Positions 1 to 11,700 of a stretch of 64,000 bases of DNA are shown here, piece after piece; position 1 is the stretch's first letter; each line of letters begins with the position of its first letter. The stretch lies in NCBI GenBank assembly GCA_964036315.1, contig OZ038488.1:67199842-67263841 (forward strand). Direction: 5' to 3'. Under the pieces are notes generated by a model, which had not been told where the DNA came from, ran no database searches, and worked only from the letters and a program-made list of their open reading frames with translations. The DNA comes from Acanthosepion esculentum (Eukaryota > Mollusca > Cephalopoda > Sepiida > Sepiidae). Made by a program: the position numbers and the translations under genes.

Positions 1-842
1 ATAACTAGATATTTGCTCCTTCTATTCAAGGAAAAAAAGTTCATTTGAGCGGGTTTCAATATTTTTATATAAACATGTCTTGTGTATGTATGTGTGTCTT
101 GTCTTTGTGTCTTGTCTGTGTGTCTTGTCTGTGTGTCTGCGTGTAGAAAGAAATTGTAACCAACCATAATGAGTCATTTTAATTATTTAAAATTGAATAA
201 TACATTTTTAGCACATCTCGAATATTTCAGTGAAGGAACAGAATAAGTAAGTAATTTCCCATCAAAGACGTGCCACGCACCCCAGCTAAAACCAGTTGCC
301 ACATTTTTTAATGTGCGTAACGCACACTTGTCTAAGATCTCTCTCTCCCCTCTCTCCCCCTCTCTCTCTCTCTTTTAAAAATCAAACTTTGGTTGATGCG
401 AGAAGGTTGTTATGTTACTGTTCTAATTCGTAGTGTTTGATATGTAAGGTGCAGCAGAATTGTGAACCATGATTTTTTGGTGGGCGCGGTTCAATCCCAT
501 TTTACTCAACCCCTTTGTAGTTTTATTAACCTACGTCTCTAGATTTTCTTGAACCTTTGATTTGATTATCCCAATTTCTGCTTACCCAAAGAAATGCAAT
601 GCTTTAATCACTAATGGACAATTTTGAGGTTCGAGTTTCAATTTACACTCCACCACACACACGTCCCCCCACACGTCCTCCACACACATGCATACATATG
701 AGAGAATATGATAATAAACTCTATATATCAGAACTAATTTTGAATAACTGAATGGAAAATTTTTTTAAAAATCGTGAAGAAGTCTTTTCAAAGAATGAAA
801 CGTGTCACATAGAAATTTAACATTATACCATTTAATTAGCCA

Positions 843-844
<2 letters not shown>

Positions 845-892
<48 letters not shown>
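845..892. repeat. (AT)n microsatellite
   Basis: About 24 uninterrupted AT units directly abut the foldback element that starts at about 900. Confidence 0.95.
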
Positions 893-894
<2 letters not shown>

Positions 895-899
895 GGGCT

Positions 900-979
900 A
901 CCTATTTTATGTATGATGGACTCGCCCATCTAATTATAATTTTTACAAGACGGGAGAGTTCATCATACATAAAATATGG
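900..979. mobile_element. Foldback (hairpin) MITE-like element
   Basis: Two arms of about 30 bases are near-perfect inverted repeats: CCTATTTTATGTATGATGGA at 901 pairs with the complement of the segment ending TTCATCATACATAAAATATGG at 979. Only about 18 bases separate them. Such short foldbacks are typical of miniature inverted-repeat elements. No coding capacity. Confidence 0.65.
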
Positions 980-1007
980 AGTTATTTTTCCATCACCCTG
1001 TATATAC

Positions 1008-1140
1008 ATTAGCGGTTTGGAATCTGAAATCGCAAAGCCGAGTTCGAATTACAGTCGGGCTAGCAACATTCACTTCTGTGAAATTACCTTCGGGATGAAT
1101 CTATCTCCTACTACCCAGCTTTGGATTAAATATTACGAAA
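1008..1140 (+). mobile_element. tRNA-derived SINE fragment
   Basis: Contains the box-B-like AAAGCCGAGTTCGAATTACAG followed by the block GGGATGAATCTATCTCC...CCCAGCTTTGGATTAAAT, which recurs in the other SINEs of the window. The A-box half is poorly preserved. Confidence 0.6.
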
Positions 1141-1361
1141 AAAGAAAAAAAAAAGAAATTGTTCTTAGAATCAAAAATATATAATTCGTATATTCCTTTA
1201 CTTATGTATATTTTTAAAAGAGTTTTTTAATAGACATTAAAAAAATACTTTGGTAGCGTCCAAGGAAACCAGACAGGCTTTTTGAAAATCGCACTGCGTG
1301 AAACAGTCTGTTTGTGTCTAATTAATCACAAAAATATTATTTTTAAATATATATATATATA

Positions 1362-1530
1362 TACATAGAGTGCTGCAGAAATACCTCCCACATATAACAC
1401 CCAGAGATACATCCCACATAATGATAAGACATTATGTAGATGGAGATCATTGCCGCTAATGTCTTGCAATTATATTATAGGTATTTCTCGGAGATTTTTG
1501 TGGAAGATATTCTGCCGCACTCTGTATATG
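1362..1530. mobile_element. MITE with about 28-bp terminal inverted repeats
   Basis: Left end TAGAGTGCTGCAGAAATACC and right end, read in reverse complement, CAGAGTGCGGCAGAATATCT are imperfect inverted copies bounding about 170 bp. Both ends sit in TATA-rich sequence, consistent with a TA target. No open frame; non-autonomous. Confidence 0.6.
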
Positions 1531-2944
1531 TATAAACTGTCATTCTCTTAGTCTATCTGAGTCTGTTCATACTTGTCTTTGCCTCAAGTTTTTTTGGTGT
1601 TTTTTTGTGTCTTGCTAGCTATTTATCTGCTGGCACCAAACGTATACAAATTCTCGGAAAAAGACTTTCGAAATAAAAGAATTTCTGAAAATTAAGAAAG
1701 CGAAAAACTAAGAACAAAACTCAAAATGTGTTTCTTGCTCAATTTTCCCGCTGTAATTTTTTTTATAATTTTGATTTATTTTTTTTTTCCTTTGTTTTGT
1801 CTTTTATCGCTGATAAGTGCGAACATTAAGCTCTTCCCGGCGTAGACGTGTATATACGTTTTTTTTTTTTTTTTTTACCGAAAGTGTCTTTTTCAAACAT
1901 GGACGAATGAATACATCCAAAGCATAACGTTAAAAAACAGCTACAGACGTGTTTATATATCGATCTTGATTCTTTTTATGCTCTTCTGAGCTTGAAATGA
2001 GTCCAAGTGTCAACTCATACGTCTGGTAGAGGTGTTAGCCACCGCTCAGGTACTTCAAGGTATCTCAGTCTCTTAATTACTATATTAAAAACAAATAAAA
2101 AAATCGACTGAAAATGAAACGTTTTTCCCAAAATAATTGGTGAGGAAGGAGTTAACATATGCTACGTACATCAAAGAGCATCGCTTGTGAACTTCGCATT
2201 CATAAGTATTATTTATAAATAACTCAACTTGCTCGAACTACTTTTTCTTTTTCAAATTACACCTACAAGTATCCGTCATTAAAACCTTATATTTTTCTTC
2301 TTAATTCAATTGCATATATGTAGTTTTGTGTTTATGTATAAAAATAAAAATTCGAACTTGTGAAAGTTGGGCTATCGGTTAACAACAGCATGAAAATACG
2401 CGGACCGACTTCAAACTTCGATTGACGTATTTTGTGGCCATTTCGCACTAATAGCATTAGAAAAGGTTTCAAGTCAACCTTTCCTAAAATGGATTACTTT
2501 CTCCAGGTGGTAAAATGTAACCTAATACTATCTGTCGCGTGTTTCTCGGAGATGAAGTCATGATTCATTTCCTTGACAAATACTGCGAAGTATTCAACGA
2601 CCAAAGTCGTGGGATAATAACGAAAGTCTGACACAAGGTTGCTTATATCGAACATACTTGAACTCATTGTCAATGGTTTACGAATGCAGCAATGTTGCTT
2701 ATCTCGCTAGCGCTTGTGATGTCCAGTCTCTCTCACGCGCTCTACCTGCTTATCAATATTTGTGTTTTCATTTGTTAGGTTTAGTCTAGTCCTGGTAAAA
2801 GGCTACGGCAAAGGAGCGCTTAGTAAGGATTAAACTGGCTATAGTTATGTGGCTGATTTGCTAAACATCGTGCGATGGTAGGCACCTAATGTGCTCTTTT
2901 AAAATTCACATGGTATCCGCTAAGTATTTGCCTGACAGCTCGGA

Positions 2945-3432
2945 GAGGGGGGGGGGTGAGATAGAGACGACACTAAGTGAAATAGGACGAAAAAGCGAAA
3001 GAGAGAGAGACACAGCGAAAGAAAGGAGATAAGAATAAAAAAGCGGAACGTGAGAGAAAGCGAGAAGAGAAAAGAGAGAAAAAATTATTGAAAGAGAAAG
3101 AGAGATAGAAGCAAAGAGTGAGTAGAAGAACGGGAGAAAGGGAGAGAGACAACACGAGAGAGAAAATGAGAAGAAAAAAGTGTGATAGAGAACGAGAGAA
3201 GAAGTGAGAATGAGTGAAAGAGAAAAATAAAGAGAGCGAAAGGAATGTAGAACGGGAGAGAAAGTGAGCGAAATTGAGAGAGTGTGCGTGAACAAGAAAG
3301 AATGAGAAAGAATATAAGAGATAAAGAGAGAGAGAGAGAGAGAATGTAAGTGTGAAATAAAGAGAGTATAAGAGTGAATAAGAGAAAGAAAGAAAAACAC
3401 GAGAAAGTGATAGAAAGTGAGAGAGAAAGAGG
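2945..3432. repeat. Purine-rich (GA)n-like low-complexity tract
   Basis: Almost pure GAGA/GAAA/AGAG on the + strand for nearly 490 bases. Long open frames on the - strand (Leu/Ser/Phe-rich) come from this composition and are not genes. Confidence 0.9.
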
Positions 3433-4416
3433 GTGGCAGTTATGTAACTTTTTCGACAATTATAGAATCACATGACTTTATGTATTACGACTACCGACTT
3501 GTTTATTTCCTGATTCAATTGTGATTTAGCAAAAGACTGTCTTATGAGTTATGGTATTCAACAACATATGTGATCCGTACTTTTCCCCTCCAAAATATGG
3601 CTAAAAACAGATCTTGTATACAAAACTGAGGTCTCTAGTTAGCTGTCTGCTCAAACGTAACGTTCCAGACAACAGGTACTTGGAGCCTAGATCCACAATT
3701 CTGGAGTATTAAATATATATTGAAGGTTGTCATATGCAATCAAATATAATAGAAAAAGATAAAAGCTGTCTATCAAACCAGCATTTTATTTTCTCTATTA
3801 GATCACTTCCTAAATCGTTCATATAAAGTTTCAGCTTTGAAACAGCCAAAAGAAATCCAGCCTGAAATATCCTTTTGTAACTTCAACATTTATCTTTTGG
3901 TAACATTGTGTATTGACGAGTCTTGTATTTAATCAAGTTCCGTAGTATTCTTTTTAATTTGCTTCAGTTCTTAAAAAAAATAAATCAGAAAATTGAAATC
4001 TTTGCTGCAAATCAAGGAACTCGTTCTTTGCACGAAAATGGCTGGCTTACAAAGTGACCGACATGAATAAACTTGCTTTATTTCCTCCTGATCTTGTAAC
4101 TTTTACGCATGCGCATGGTTTTATTTTTACTGTTTGTGGTTGCATATTTGAAATAAGATGCCAATTGGTGTTGGTTTGTGTGTTTTTAGCGGTCGTGCCT
4201 GTGCATTTGATGGTGGTGGAGGTGGTGGAAATGAAAGGAAGCTTATCAAATATTAAATAACATTGATTTTTTTTTTTTGTTTTTTTCAATTACAAGCTTT
4301 TTATTTATTTATTCATTCATACTGGATAAAAGAAAGTAAAACCTCAAGAATCCCACTACTTCCTTTTTTTTTCTACTGCTGCATATTTTTCTATGTCTCA
4401 TGAGATGAGGTGTTAT

Positions 4417-4600
4417 GATTATTTACATTATTCCGACTGTGATCCCCATCTTCATTGCCATATTCAGAACGTTTCGGTCGTTTTACGCACCGGCCTTCTT
4501 GAGGTGATTGAAAGAGGCATGGAACGTGGGACTAGAACAATCTATCGGTTCGAAATATGGCAATGAAAATGAGGATAAAGTCCGAATAATGTAAATAATG
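4417..4600. mobile_element. Inverted pair of retroelement-end-like repeats
   Basis: Arms at 4417-4465 and 4554-4600 (TTTACATTATTC...CATTGCCATATT and its reverse complement) flank about 90 bases. The left arm with adjoining sequence, on the - strand, carries the motif CGACCGAAACGTT. It matches, also reverse-complemented, a single copy at 32680-32785, both ending AACACCTCATCTCA. So this is two head-to-head copies of one dispersed repeat, or an inverted-repeat transposon. Family not assigned. Confidence 0.55.
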
Positions 4601-5239
4601 TAAATGCTGCATCTTTGTTATTAATCAGAAATCATTCATATTGGAACGACTATTTTTTTAGTATACACAAAATACGGATTTTTTCCATCATCATGAAAAT
4701 GTCTAATAAGCATTTGGAAGCTCACACTGAATAATATATATATATATATATATATATAATGTGAAGGAGAAAGGCGTTGAGGAACTTTTTAAGCATCAGG
4801 CTTAAATCTCTGGTTGCATTTATGACAATATATTGTTACTCTTCAAAATTCTTTCTTGACTTACATCTTCATATGTACTGTATTTTTTTTTAAGTTTCGA
4901 GGGGTCTTATCTCTGAATTTCCTCGTGTGCGCATGCGCCTTTGCATAATTTTGTGACAGCCTGTATGAAAACGGCATTTTAGCTGCTATAGAGTAATGGC
5001 TTACCTGTCAGGCCATTACTGTTATAGTGAGGTCGATCGAAATTCTTTTCTCTTTGACTATAGCCTAAGGTAAACTGAGAAAATAGTTACGACATTACTT
5101 GACAAACATTTATTAAATTTAGCTTTAACAAGGGAATGTATAGGAGGAAAATATTGCATTGGGTTAATCTCCCAAGGGGTAAAAGCCTATCTTCAAAATC
5201 CTGGCTTTTAATTAGGTTAGAACACTGATCGCTGGCACA

Positions 5240-5600
5240 AGTGGGGAATATTCTCCATCTCCTTTGTGGTTCTACAGAAGGATGCTGAGAATCCAATAGA
5301 CAGAGTAACGACGAAGTTTTAAGGAAAATAGAAACAAAAAGGACACTTACACTTAGAATCAGAAAGAGACAGTTGACATTTCTAGGGTACATAATAACTA
5401 AAAAAGGCTTCGAAAATGTGATACTCACAAGGACATATTGAAGGCTAGAGGGACAGGGGAAGGCAGCGAGCAAACTACCCAACGAGTCTGTGTAAATGTT
5501 TGGCAGAACAGGGATTAAGTGAGATAGCAAAAATTAAGACTTACTAAGTGCGAAAAAGGACAGAAAATTGTGGAGAGCCATGATCTCCCACATTTTGATG
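5240..5600 (+). pseudogene. Degenerate LINE reverse-transcriptase C-terminal fragment
   Basis: With frameshifts the + strand reads LWFYRRMLRI, then LRIRKRQLTFLGYIITKKGF, then KDRKLWRAMISHIL. These correspond to the tail of non-LTR retrotransposon polyproteins (pattern WFYRRMLRI...RKRQLKFLGHIMRKEGLE). The same tail recurs at 24890-25130, 45790-46255 (- strand) and 53985-54050 (- strand). Clade not determined; several stops are present. Confidence 0.7.
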
Positions 5601-5674
5601 CAACACGACACATAGAAGAATGGAAAAGTCGACTTTATTTCAATAAATTTCGTCTAATACCCGAGAAAAGAATT

Positions 5675-6115
5675 TAAGATTGGCAACTAGTTTTCATCGT
5701 TTTATTGCTGAAATAGCTAAATGTAATGATTTTCCAAGCGTAGCTTAGATGCGGCAAAAGGCCGAAAGTATGTGGCCCCCAGTGAGGATCGAACTTACTA
5801 CTCAGTCGTAATTGTTCTAGTGAGACAAGCTTGCTAACCACTACACCGCCTCGAGTGCCTAAATAGCTAAATGTAACCGTAAGTTCTATTCAAATAGTTT
5901 CTTTACTCGCACATCCAATGGAACTCTTTTCCGGTTTCGTGATTCTCTGGCACTTAAAATCTTCAAAGATTTAAATTAAGCGCAAATCGACGTCTTCTGT
6001 CTTCCTGAAACCTGTTATTTTATTGTCTTTTGGCCTCACTAGCATCTTCTCATACTCTTTCATGCCTCGTGTCTTCGTTGCATTACCGCTTTGCTTGGGG
6101 TGAAATGATTAAACA
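5675..6115 (-). repeat. Dispersed repeat (copy 1), interrupted by a SINE
   Basis: Outside the SINE at 5727-5860 this segment matches 28320-28600 almost throughout (for example AACCGTAAGTTCTATTC, then CTTCTGTCTTCCTG, then GCTTGG(G)TGA(G)AAATGAT). The copy at 28.4 kb has - strand open frames (containing PPRRKGVTASERRRE and KKVPEAIKETIRIELTVTYG), suggesting decayed transposon coding sequence. Family not recognised. Confidence 0.65.
5727..5860 (-). mobile_element. tRNA-derived SINE with perfect 16-bp target duplication
   Basis: Reverse complement begins with a tRNA-like head (GGCGGTGTAGTGGTTAGCAA...AAGTTCGATCCTCAC) and ends in TTTTGCCGCATCTAAGCTA. The 16 bases AAATAGCTAAATGTAA occur at 5711-5726 and again at 5861-5876. 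It interrupts the dispersed repeat whose other copy at about 28355 lacks the insert. A second member lies at 25776-25898. Confidence 0.88.
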
Positions 6116-6339
6116 GTTAGGAGCTGCCATGACGCGTACACAAGGGTCGAATCATCCCCGTTCCATTCGTATTTTTTTTAATCGATTCACCCCCAAGTAA
6201 TAAGATAACTCCACTAAAACGCCAGGGGCTACTAGGAGTGAAAGAGAACGAGAAGACTTTAAAAGTAACCGGAAACTCAATCCTAAACCGGAAACCCAAT
6301 CCTAAACAGGAAAGTAGGGATAAAACTTTACTCTTGTTC

Positions 6340-6450
6340 AAAAGACCGGCGATTGCATTAATAAGTAGGAAGTTCCACTTAGAAAGCTTCTTGCCGAGAA
6401 CGTCTGCTTTATGGAACAGACTCTCGTGTGGATGCTTCCTAGATCGCTAC
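6340..6450 (+). pseudogene. LINE C-terminal fragment, 5' part (split by SINE)
   Basis: Reads RKFHLESFLPRTSALWNRLS, then CGCFLDRY, matching the end of many LINE reverse transcriptases (PRTSALWN.LP...F...YNL.LFK). It breaks at the SINE and resumes at 6808. A cleaner relative is at 26340-26560. Confidence 0.75.
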
Positions 6451-6807
6451 AGCTTCCGGCCACTTCACGTTGAAACACCGGTTCGCGTACGATCACCGAA
6501 GTTAAGCAACGTTGAACCTGGTTAGTACCTAGATGAGTGACCGCTTGTGAATGCCAGGTGCTGCAAGCTTGGATTTGCAGGTGCTGTAATGGATAATGAC
6601 TCTGAATTGTTAATCGGAGAGCCGAGTTCTAATTCCAGTTGGGTTCGTTATATTCACTTACGCGCAAATACCCCTGGGAAAGGTATGAATCCATCTCTTC
6701 TACCCCCAGCTATAAGCTAATTAGTAAGACTTGTACCACTAAACCATTGGTATTAAAATAACCCACAGAGGTTGATATGCTGCTAAACAAAATCAACCAA
6801 CCAAACC
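6451..6807 (+). mobile_element. Composite SINE: 5S rRNA head fused to tRNA-like unit
   Basis: The head, about 6451-6570, is 5S-rRNA-derived. It includes GATCACCGAAGTTAAGCAAC, GTTAGTACCTAGATGAGTGA and GCCAGGTGCTGCAAGCTT, so the internal promoter region (boxes A and C) is recognisable. A tRNA-like unit follows (GCTGTAATGGATAATGACTC...AGAGCCGAGTTCTAATTCCA), then the central block GGGAAAGGTATGAATCCATC and a CAACC/CCAAACC tail. It is flanked by GATCGCTAC (6442-6450) and GATCACTAC (6808-6816), a near-perfect duplication, and sits inside a LINE tail. A second copy at about 63039 shows this is a family. Confidence 0.88.
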
Positions 6808-6960
6808 GATCACTACGATCTATCGTACATATCTGTATTTACTTCCTTTTCTTGCCTCCACACAACAACCTAGCCTCATTCAGTAACACTCTACCTGAGT
6901 GGCTCTTAGGTCTTGCATTGGGTGTACATTTAGTAAAAAAAAAGTATCTCAAACCCTATG
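6808..6960 (+). pseudogene. LINE C-terminal fragment, 3' part
   Basis: Continuation of the LINE tail after the SINE: RSIVHICIYFLFLPPH aligns with KSIVNSYLPHLSA of the copy at 26.4 kb, then NTLPEWLLGLALG parallels the 3' region of that copy. Frame differs from the 5' part, so it is decayed. Confidence 0.6.
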
Positions 6961-7176
6961 AACCATGAAAAACTGAGGAACCTCGTAATATTATCAACTG
7001 AGGAAGATTACAATACTATTATTGAAATATTTGCGCAAATTAAAATCAGGGAATTTTGTTTGGATTTACTAGCATTAAATGCGTTTTAATTTAATATTTA
7101 ATTGATATTTAATTGAATATTTAATTTTAATTTAATATTTATTTATTTAATTGAATATTTAATCACATAATATAAT

Positions 7177-7179
<3 letters not shown>

Positions 7180-7253
<74 letters not shown>
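7180..7253. repeat. (AT)n microsatellite in AT-rich palindromic region
   Basis: About 37 AT units. AATATTTAATCACATAA occurs on both sides (about 7154 and 7278), so the surroundings are themselves a short direct repeat. Confidence 0.9.
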
Positions 7254-7257
<4 letters not shown>

Positions 7258-8519
7258 ACTATAATAAATTTAATCATAAATATTTAATCACATAAATCTT
7301 GTCTTAAAATATAAAACGGGTGCTAGCTGGTGATGGTGTTGGTGGTGGAGGGGGTCAATACAGGACGAAGAGAAGAGAGAGCTAGGGATTTATTAAGTGC
7401 AATACTTGCTTTGCCTCAGGGGCTGGGAACTCATGTTACGCCAACAGAATATCTAATGAACAGAACATATACATGCGTTAAAATATAGTTTAATAATTTC
7501 AGAGAGTTTGAAATATTCTCAAGATATCACCATAAAACAGTACACAGTGGAACAAAGATTTGCTAGCTATCACCAAAGTAAATATGCAAGTAAAGGACAT
7601 TTACATAAGGTGATTTTTGCCATCTTGCGAAAGAATAATACACTATTCATTAGACGTGTTCGCAGCACTATATATAACATCTTGACAACGACACAGAGGA
7701 AATTTATGCAGGTTCTGTGACAAAGTATGTGGGCCTGCAGCAGGTCTGAAGAGTGGCATGAGAGTGCATAAATACCGAGAGTACATAAATACACGAAGAC
7801 CACACAATCGTCTGACATATGTGTAGCATATGATACACATAAGGAAATACCAAAGATTTGAATCGAGTTTAATATCTATCAGAAACGTTCAGTCCACGTG
7901 ATAAATCCAATATGTACTGGATTCCTCCTAAGAGATAACAAAGTAAACTTTGTACTCGGTGTCACACCAAAACATTAAAAGAGTTAGGTGCCTCGAAGGC
8001 ACCTAGAAAGTAACCTCATAGCCACCAAGTGCGCAATCGGGTTTAACATAGTCTGTGTCAATATAAACGTGGCCGTGTCAATATAAACTTCTCAAAAAGA
8101 CAAGATAAAAGGATGTTATATAAACGCCCAATCATATACGTCCCTTACAGCCACGTGAGAAGAAGATCGAACGTTCAAAGAAAGTTCCTGTAAAACCTCG
8201 TATATTCTCGGCGGACAAAATTCATTTGATGGGGTTCAGAAGTGAATTAACAATTATTTTGTATGTGATAAATTTTGTCTCCATTTACTCAATCCAAAAT
8301 TGAAGAAATGGCCCTCCTCCGTCAAGAAGGAGCAATCACTATATAACATCATGTGTGCCTGGTAGACATGGATTGCTTCATGTATATTTCCAAAACGTGA
8401 CTTGATCAGCAGTCGAGATACAAGTCCATCTCATCACTCATATTTCGGGAACATTATATCGTCAACGACATCGTTTCTGCTGAAACAGTCGCCAATCCCC
8501 ATTTTTGTGCCTGTCTAAC

Positions 8520-8700
8520 ATTGAAAGGCTCTCTCGAAAGCCTCCGCCAATGCTGCTTGCGTGCAATCCTCGGCATGAAGTGGAAGAAAGGGCATCGCTA
8601 ACGCGGAGATAACAGAGAAAGCACAAGATATTGTTTTCCAGACAGAACCAGCCTAGAGCTTCCCTTGTCCTAAAAGCGGGGATATCTGCACCACACGCTT
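8520..8700 (+). pseudogene. Possible LINE reverse-transcriptase relic
   Basis: The frame reading LESLRQCCLRAILGMKW resembles the LINE tail pattern LE.FHQRCLR.ILGI.W, but it decays quickly with a stop. Weak. Confidence 0.3.
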
Positions 8701-11700
8701 CCAATCATTTGTATTATAAACTAACTAGTGCTTTATGCTACTTCCAAACCAGCATAGATATACCGAGTGTAACAGTAAAACTGTCAAAATCGTGTAACAG
8801 CATAATTATCCACCCCACAAAATGTTTAATATCTAAAAAAAAAAAAACACTAAACTAATTGAGTTTCTTTTTACAGGTTTTCAGATAAGACGTTTAGGCA
8901 TCTTGACACTATTTTCCGTAAGAATCCCAGAAAAAACCTTTGAGTTATTCAGCTAAAAAGAGAACAGGTTAAAATTGTTTTGTGTCAGCCGCACTGTCTT
9001 CCCAAGTGAGCAATAGTGAGAGGAAAAAGATCATTCAGGCCTTCAGTAATGCTAAAATGGTAAGCACTGATTGTGTGGAGATAGGGATTGGACGATTAAG
9101 TATATAACAAATAAATGCAATATGTTGTTTCAGAAGAGAACAAAAACAGATAGGAATGAGTGGAAAGGTTGGAACTCTGCAAAGGTCTGTGATTTTGTTA
9201 TACAAAACAATAATATATGTACAAATTGCAGAGAATTAAAAAAATCTGTGGTAATGATGGAATTAACCGCTTCCATATAAGAAACGTTCGACATTCATTA
9301 ACCAAGCAGAATTACTCTCGGTTGAAATGTATAAAGTTTTTTTTTTTTTAAAACAGTTTCTCAAATCCACTAAATGTTATAGCACTTTCTAATGGGAGTT
9401 TCCTTTTATACCTTTTGTTTTTGGTAGTGTGTAAAGTTAACAGCTTGATTGTATCATTATTTTATGTTACACATTTTTCTTGTTGCTGTTGGGAGTCTTC
9501 AAGTGATATGTTTTTGTTGTTATTTGGTAAAATTTTCTTGTGATTGTGTAGCGCCAGACTAAAGATTGTCTTCTTTAAGGCCTAAAGGATCCATTCGCTT
9601 GAAGCCATTTTTAATGATTGCTCTGGGAAAACGGTTGTATATAAATAAGAGTCTCGGCATTTCTGAACAAATTGAACGCTATGCAAAATTCACAATGGCT
9701 CATTCAATCCCGGTAAAGATTTATGGGGAACAAGGAGAAGAATTCTTTTTCAGACAGAGAATTTCGTAGTCCCAAGAAAGTAAAATGGAAAAAAAGTGAA
9801 AAACTGTAAAAAAAATAAATAACTGGATCATGTGAGTGAATTGAAAAAAAATATATAGAAAAAGAAAAAGAAAAGAACGATACACACAAAAGTAATAATT
9901 TTACCCACTATTATTGTAAATCGTTTTCGTTTGTACACTAATAAAAACCTGAAACTGAATCTCTCAAACATAATATTACTGTTTGTTTCACTCCCCGTAC
10001 TGGCTTCGTCAATAACCGTTAGCCAGTGAGTGTTCGGCTTTAAAACCTTCCCCGAAGATGGACTCTTCGTTCTCAAGTGTATGTATGAGACACTTATCGC
10101 TGGGGTGGACGTCTATGTATATCTATCTGTTCTACGGTTCTTTTTCCATGATTGCACATCTCAAGCGAAGCTAGGTCTATCATGTGTTTACATGTCAGAG
10201 CAGCCATTGGAATCCTGCGTGTTGCGGATCTGTACTTATTGGCTAGGATGTCATCTTTTAGGACAACCAAGCGATGAATCTGCCTTCCTTGAGTTCAAAT
10301 CCTAGCCTGACATCGTTGGAGCTCAGTCACACATGGGAGAACTTGGAAAAGTCAAAATCACTTTACGAAGGGTTTTAGTAGAACTGGAAATTCGAAGTAA
10401 GAAATGAAAGCAACCAGACGACAATCTTATGGAAATCAGCAAAGATACTGAGAAGAATGCAGCTGCATGAGAAAACTTGTTGCCACTTGATCTCCAATAG
10501 GAATCATCAGATTAACTGTTGTGAAGATTTTTAAATTAACGAAAATGATGATGAATATACGTTATTATAATTAGTAAGTCCGGTTTCGTGGGCGAGATTC
10601 TCCGTTAGAGTGAAAAACCAAACGAGAGTTAAAACAGGATTTCAAATGCTGATTTTAAAAGAAAGGCATGTAGACTCTTTTCATTTGAAACATTGGCACG
10701 ACACAGATTTCTTTCTCTCGCCTAGCGCCCAGTTAAGCTAAGCTTAAGAAATGTTGACATTTTAACAGAAGAAAAATTTCTTCCCAAAACTTTTTTCTTT
10801 TTATTCAAAGACGGAAATGTTAGGATTTGGGGTTTTAAAAATTGTCACTTTTATTAAAAACCTTATTAATATTCTTCCTAGGCGAGAAAAAAATACGTAT
10901 AATAGAAAATTTAAGTTTCGTTTTTCGCTTCTTTATTTTACTAAACACTTTTACATAAACTTCAACCTATTCATTTTTTCATAATGGCTTCTAGAGTTAT
11001 TTCCCTTTGATCAGAAGTAAAGGACCAAAATATGACGTCACCAGCAGTTACGTCCCTTGAAAATTCTTGCCAGTTTGTGTTTAATAAAAAGTATAATTTT
11101 AAATAAATATTCGGTTATTTAACATTTATTATGAACAGAGTAACAATTATTATTAAACAATTTGACTTTTTACTATTTCTGTAGTTTTAAATTTGAAAAA
11201 ATTCAAAACTCGTGATTTGGATATTTGAAATTTGTGTTTAAGTTAATATTGTTACTTTCGGTAAAAAAAATTCTGTTGTCAGAACAAAGCTTGGGTAACT
11301 TATGAATTTTAATCGTATTTTATAAAAACTTCTCAAACTGCTATTATATGAAAATAAAGATGAAATAAATGCACGTCAAATATAATAATGATTGACAATG
11401 CTCAATTTAATAAGAAAGAAAGACAATGCTTAATATGTTTATATTACCAGGAATTTAGCACAAACAGATTATGACCTAGCAACCATTTTTTCTGCTTACA
11501 AAGGGAAGGCTGCTGAACTTAATATATAAATACATAAATTGTTGTCTAAATGTGCCCCCGTTGACTACTGGTTACTTCTTAAAGCTCTAGACAATAATTA
11601 AAGCGTATTTAAAATTAATGAAAGCTAAGAGAAAACGTGATTTTCTGGCCATTGAAGAAATTAGTAGTAGATTTTAAAATCTTTAAACACGTCTCTCTGT

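Noticed and set aside
2906..3459. Overlapping - strand frames of 124-164 codons rich in Ser, Leu and Phe
   Set aside because: Products of the GA-rich low-complexity tract; no domain wording, and all frames are open for compositional reasons.
6451..6570. Functional 5S rRNA gene
   Set aside because: It has several substitutions in conserved positions and runs directly into a tRNA-like unit with no T-run terminator; flanked by target duplications.
7987..8010. Short hairpin TAGGTGCCT-CGA-AGGCACCTA
   Set aside because: A 9-bp stem with a 3-base loop; too small to assign a role and no T-run or gene next to it.
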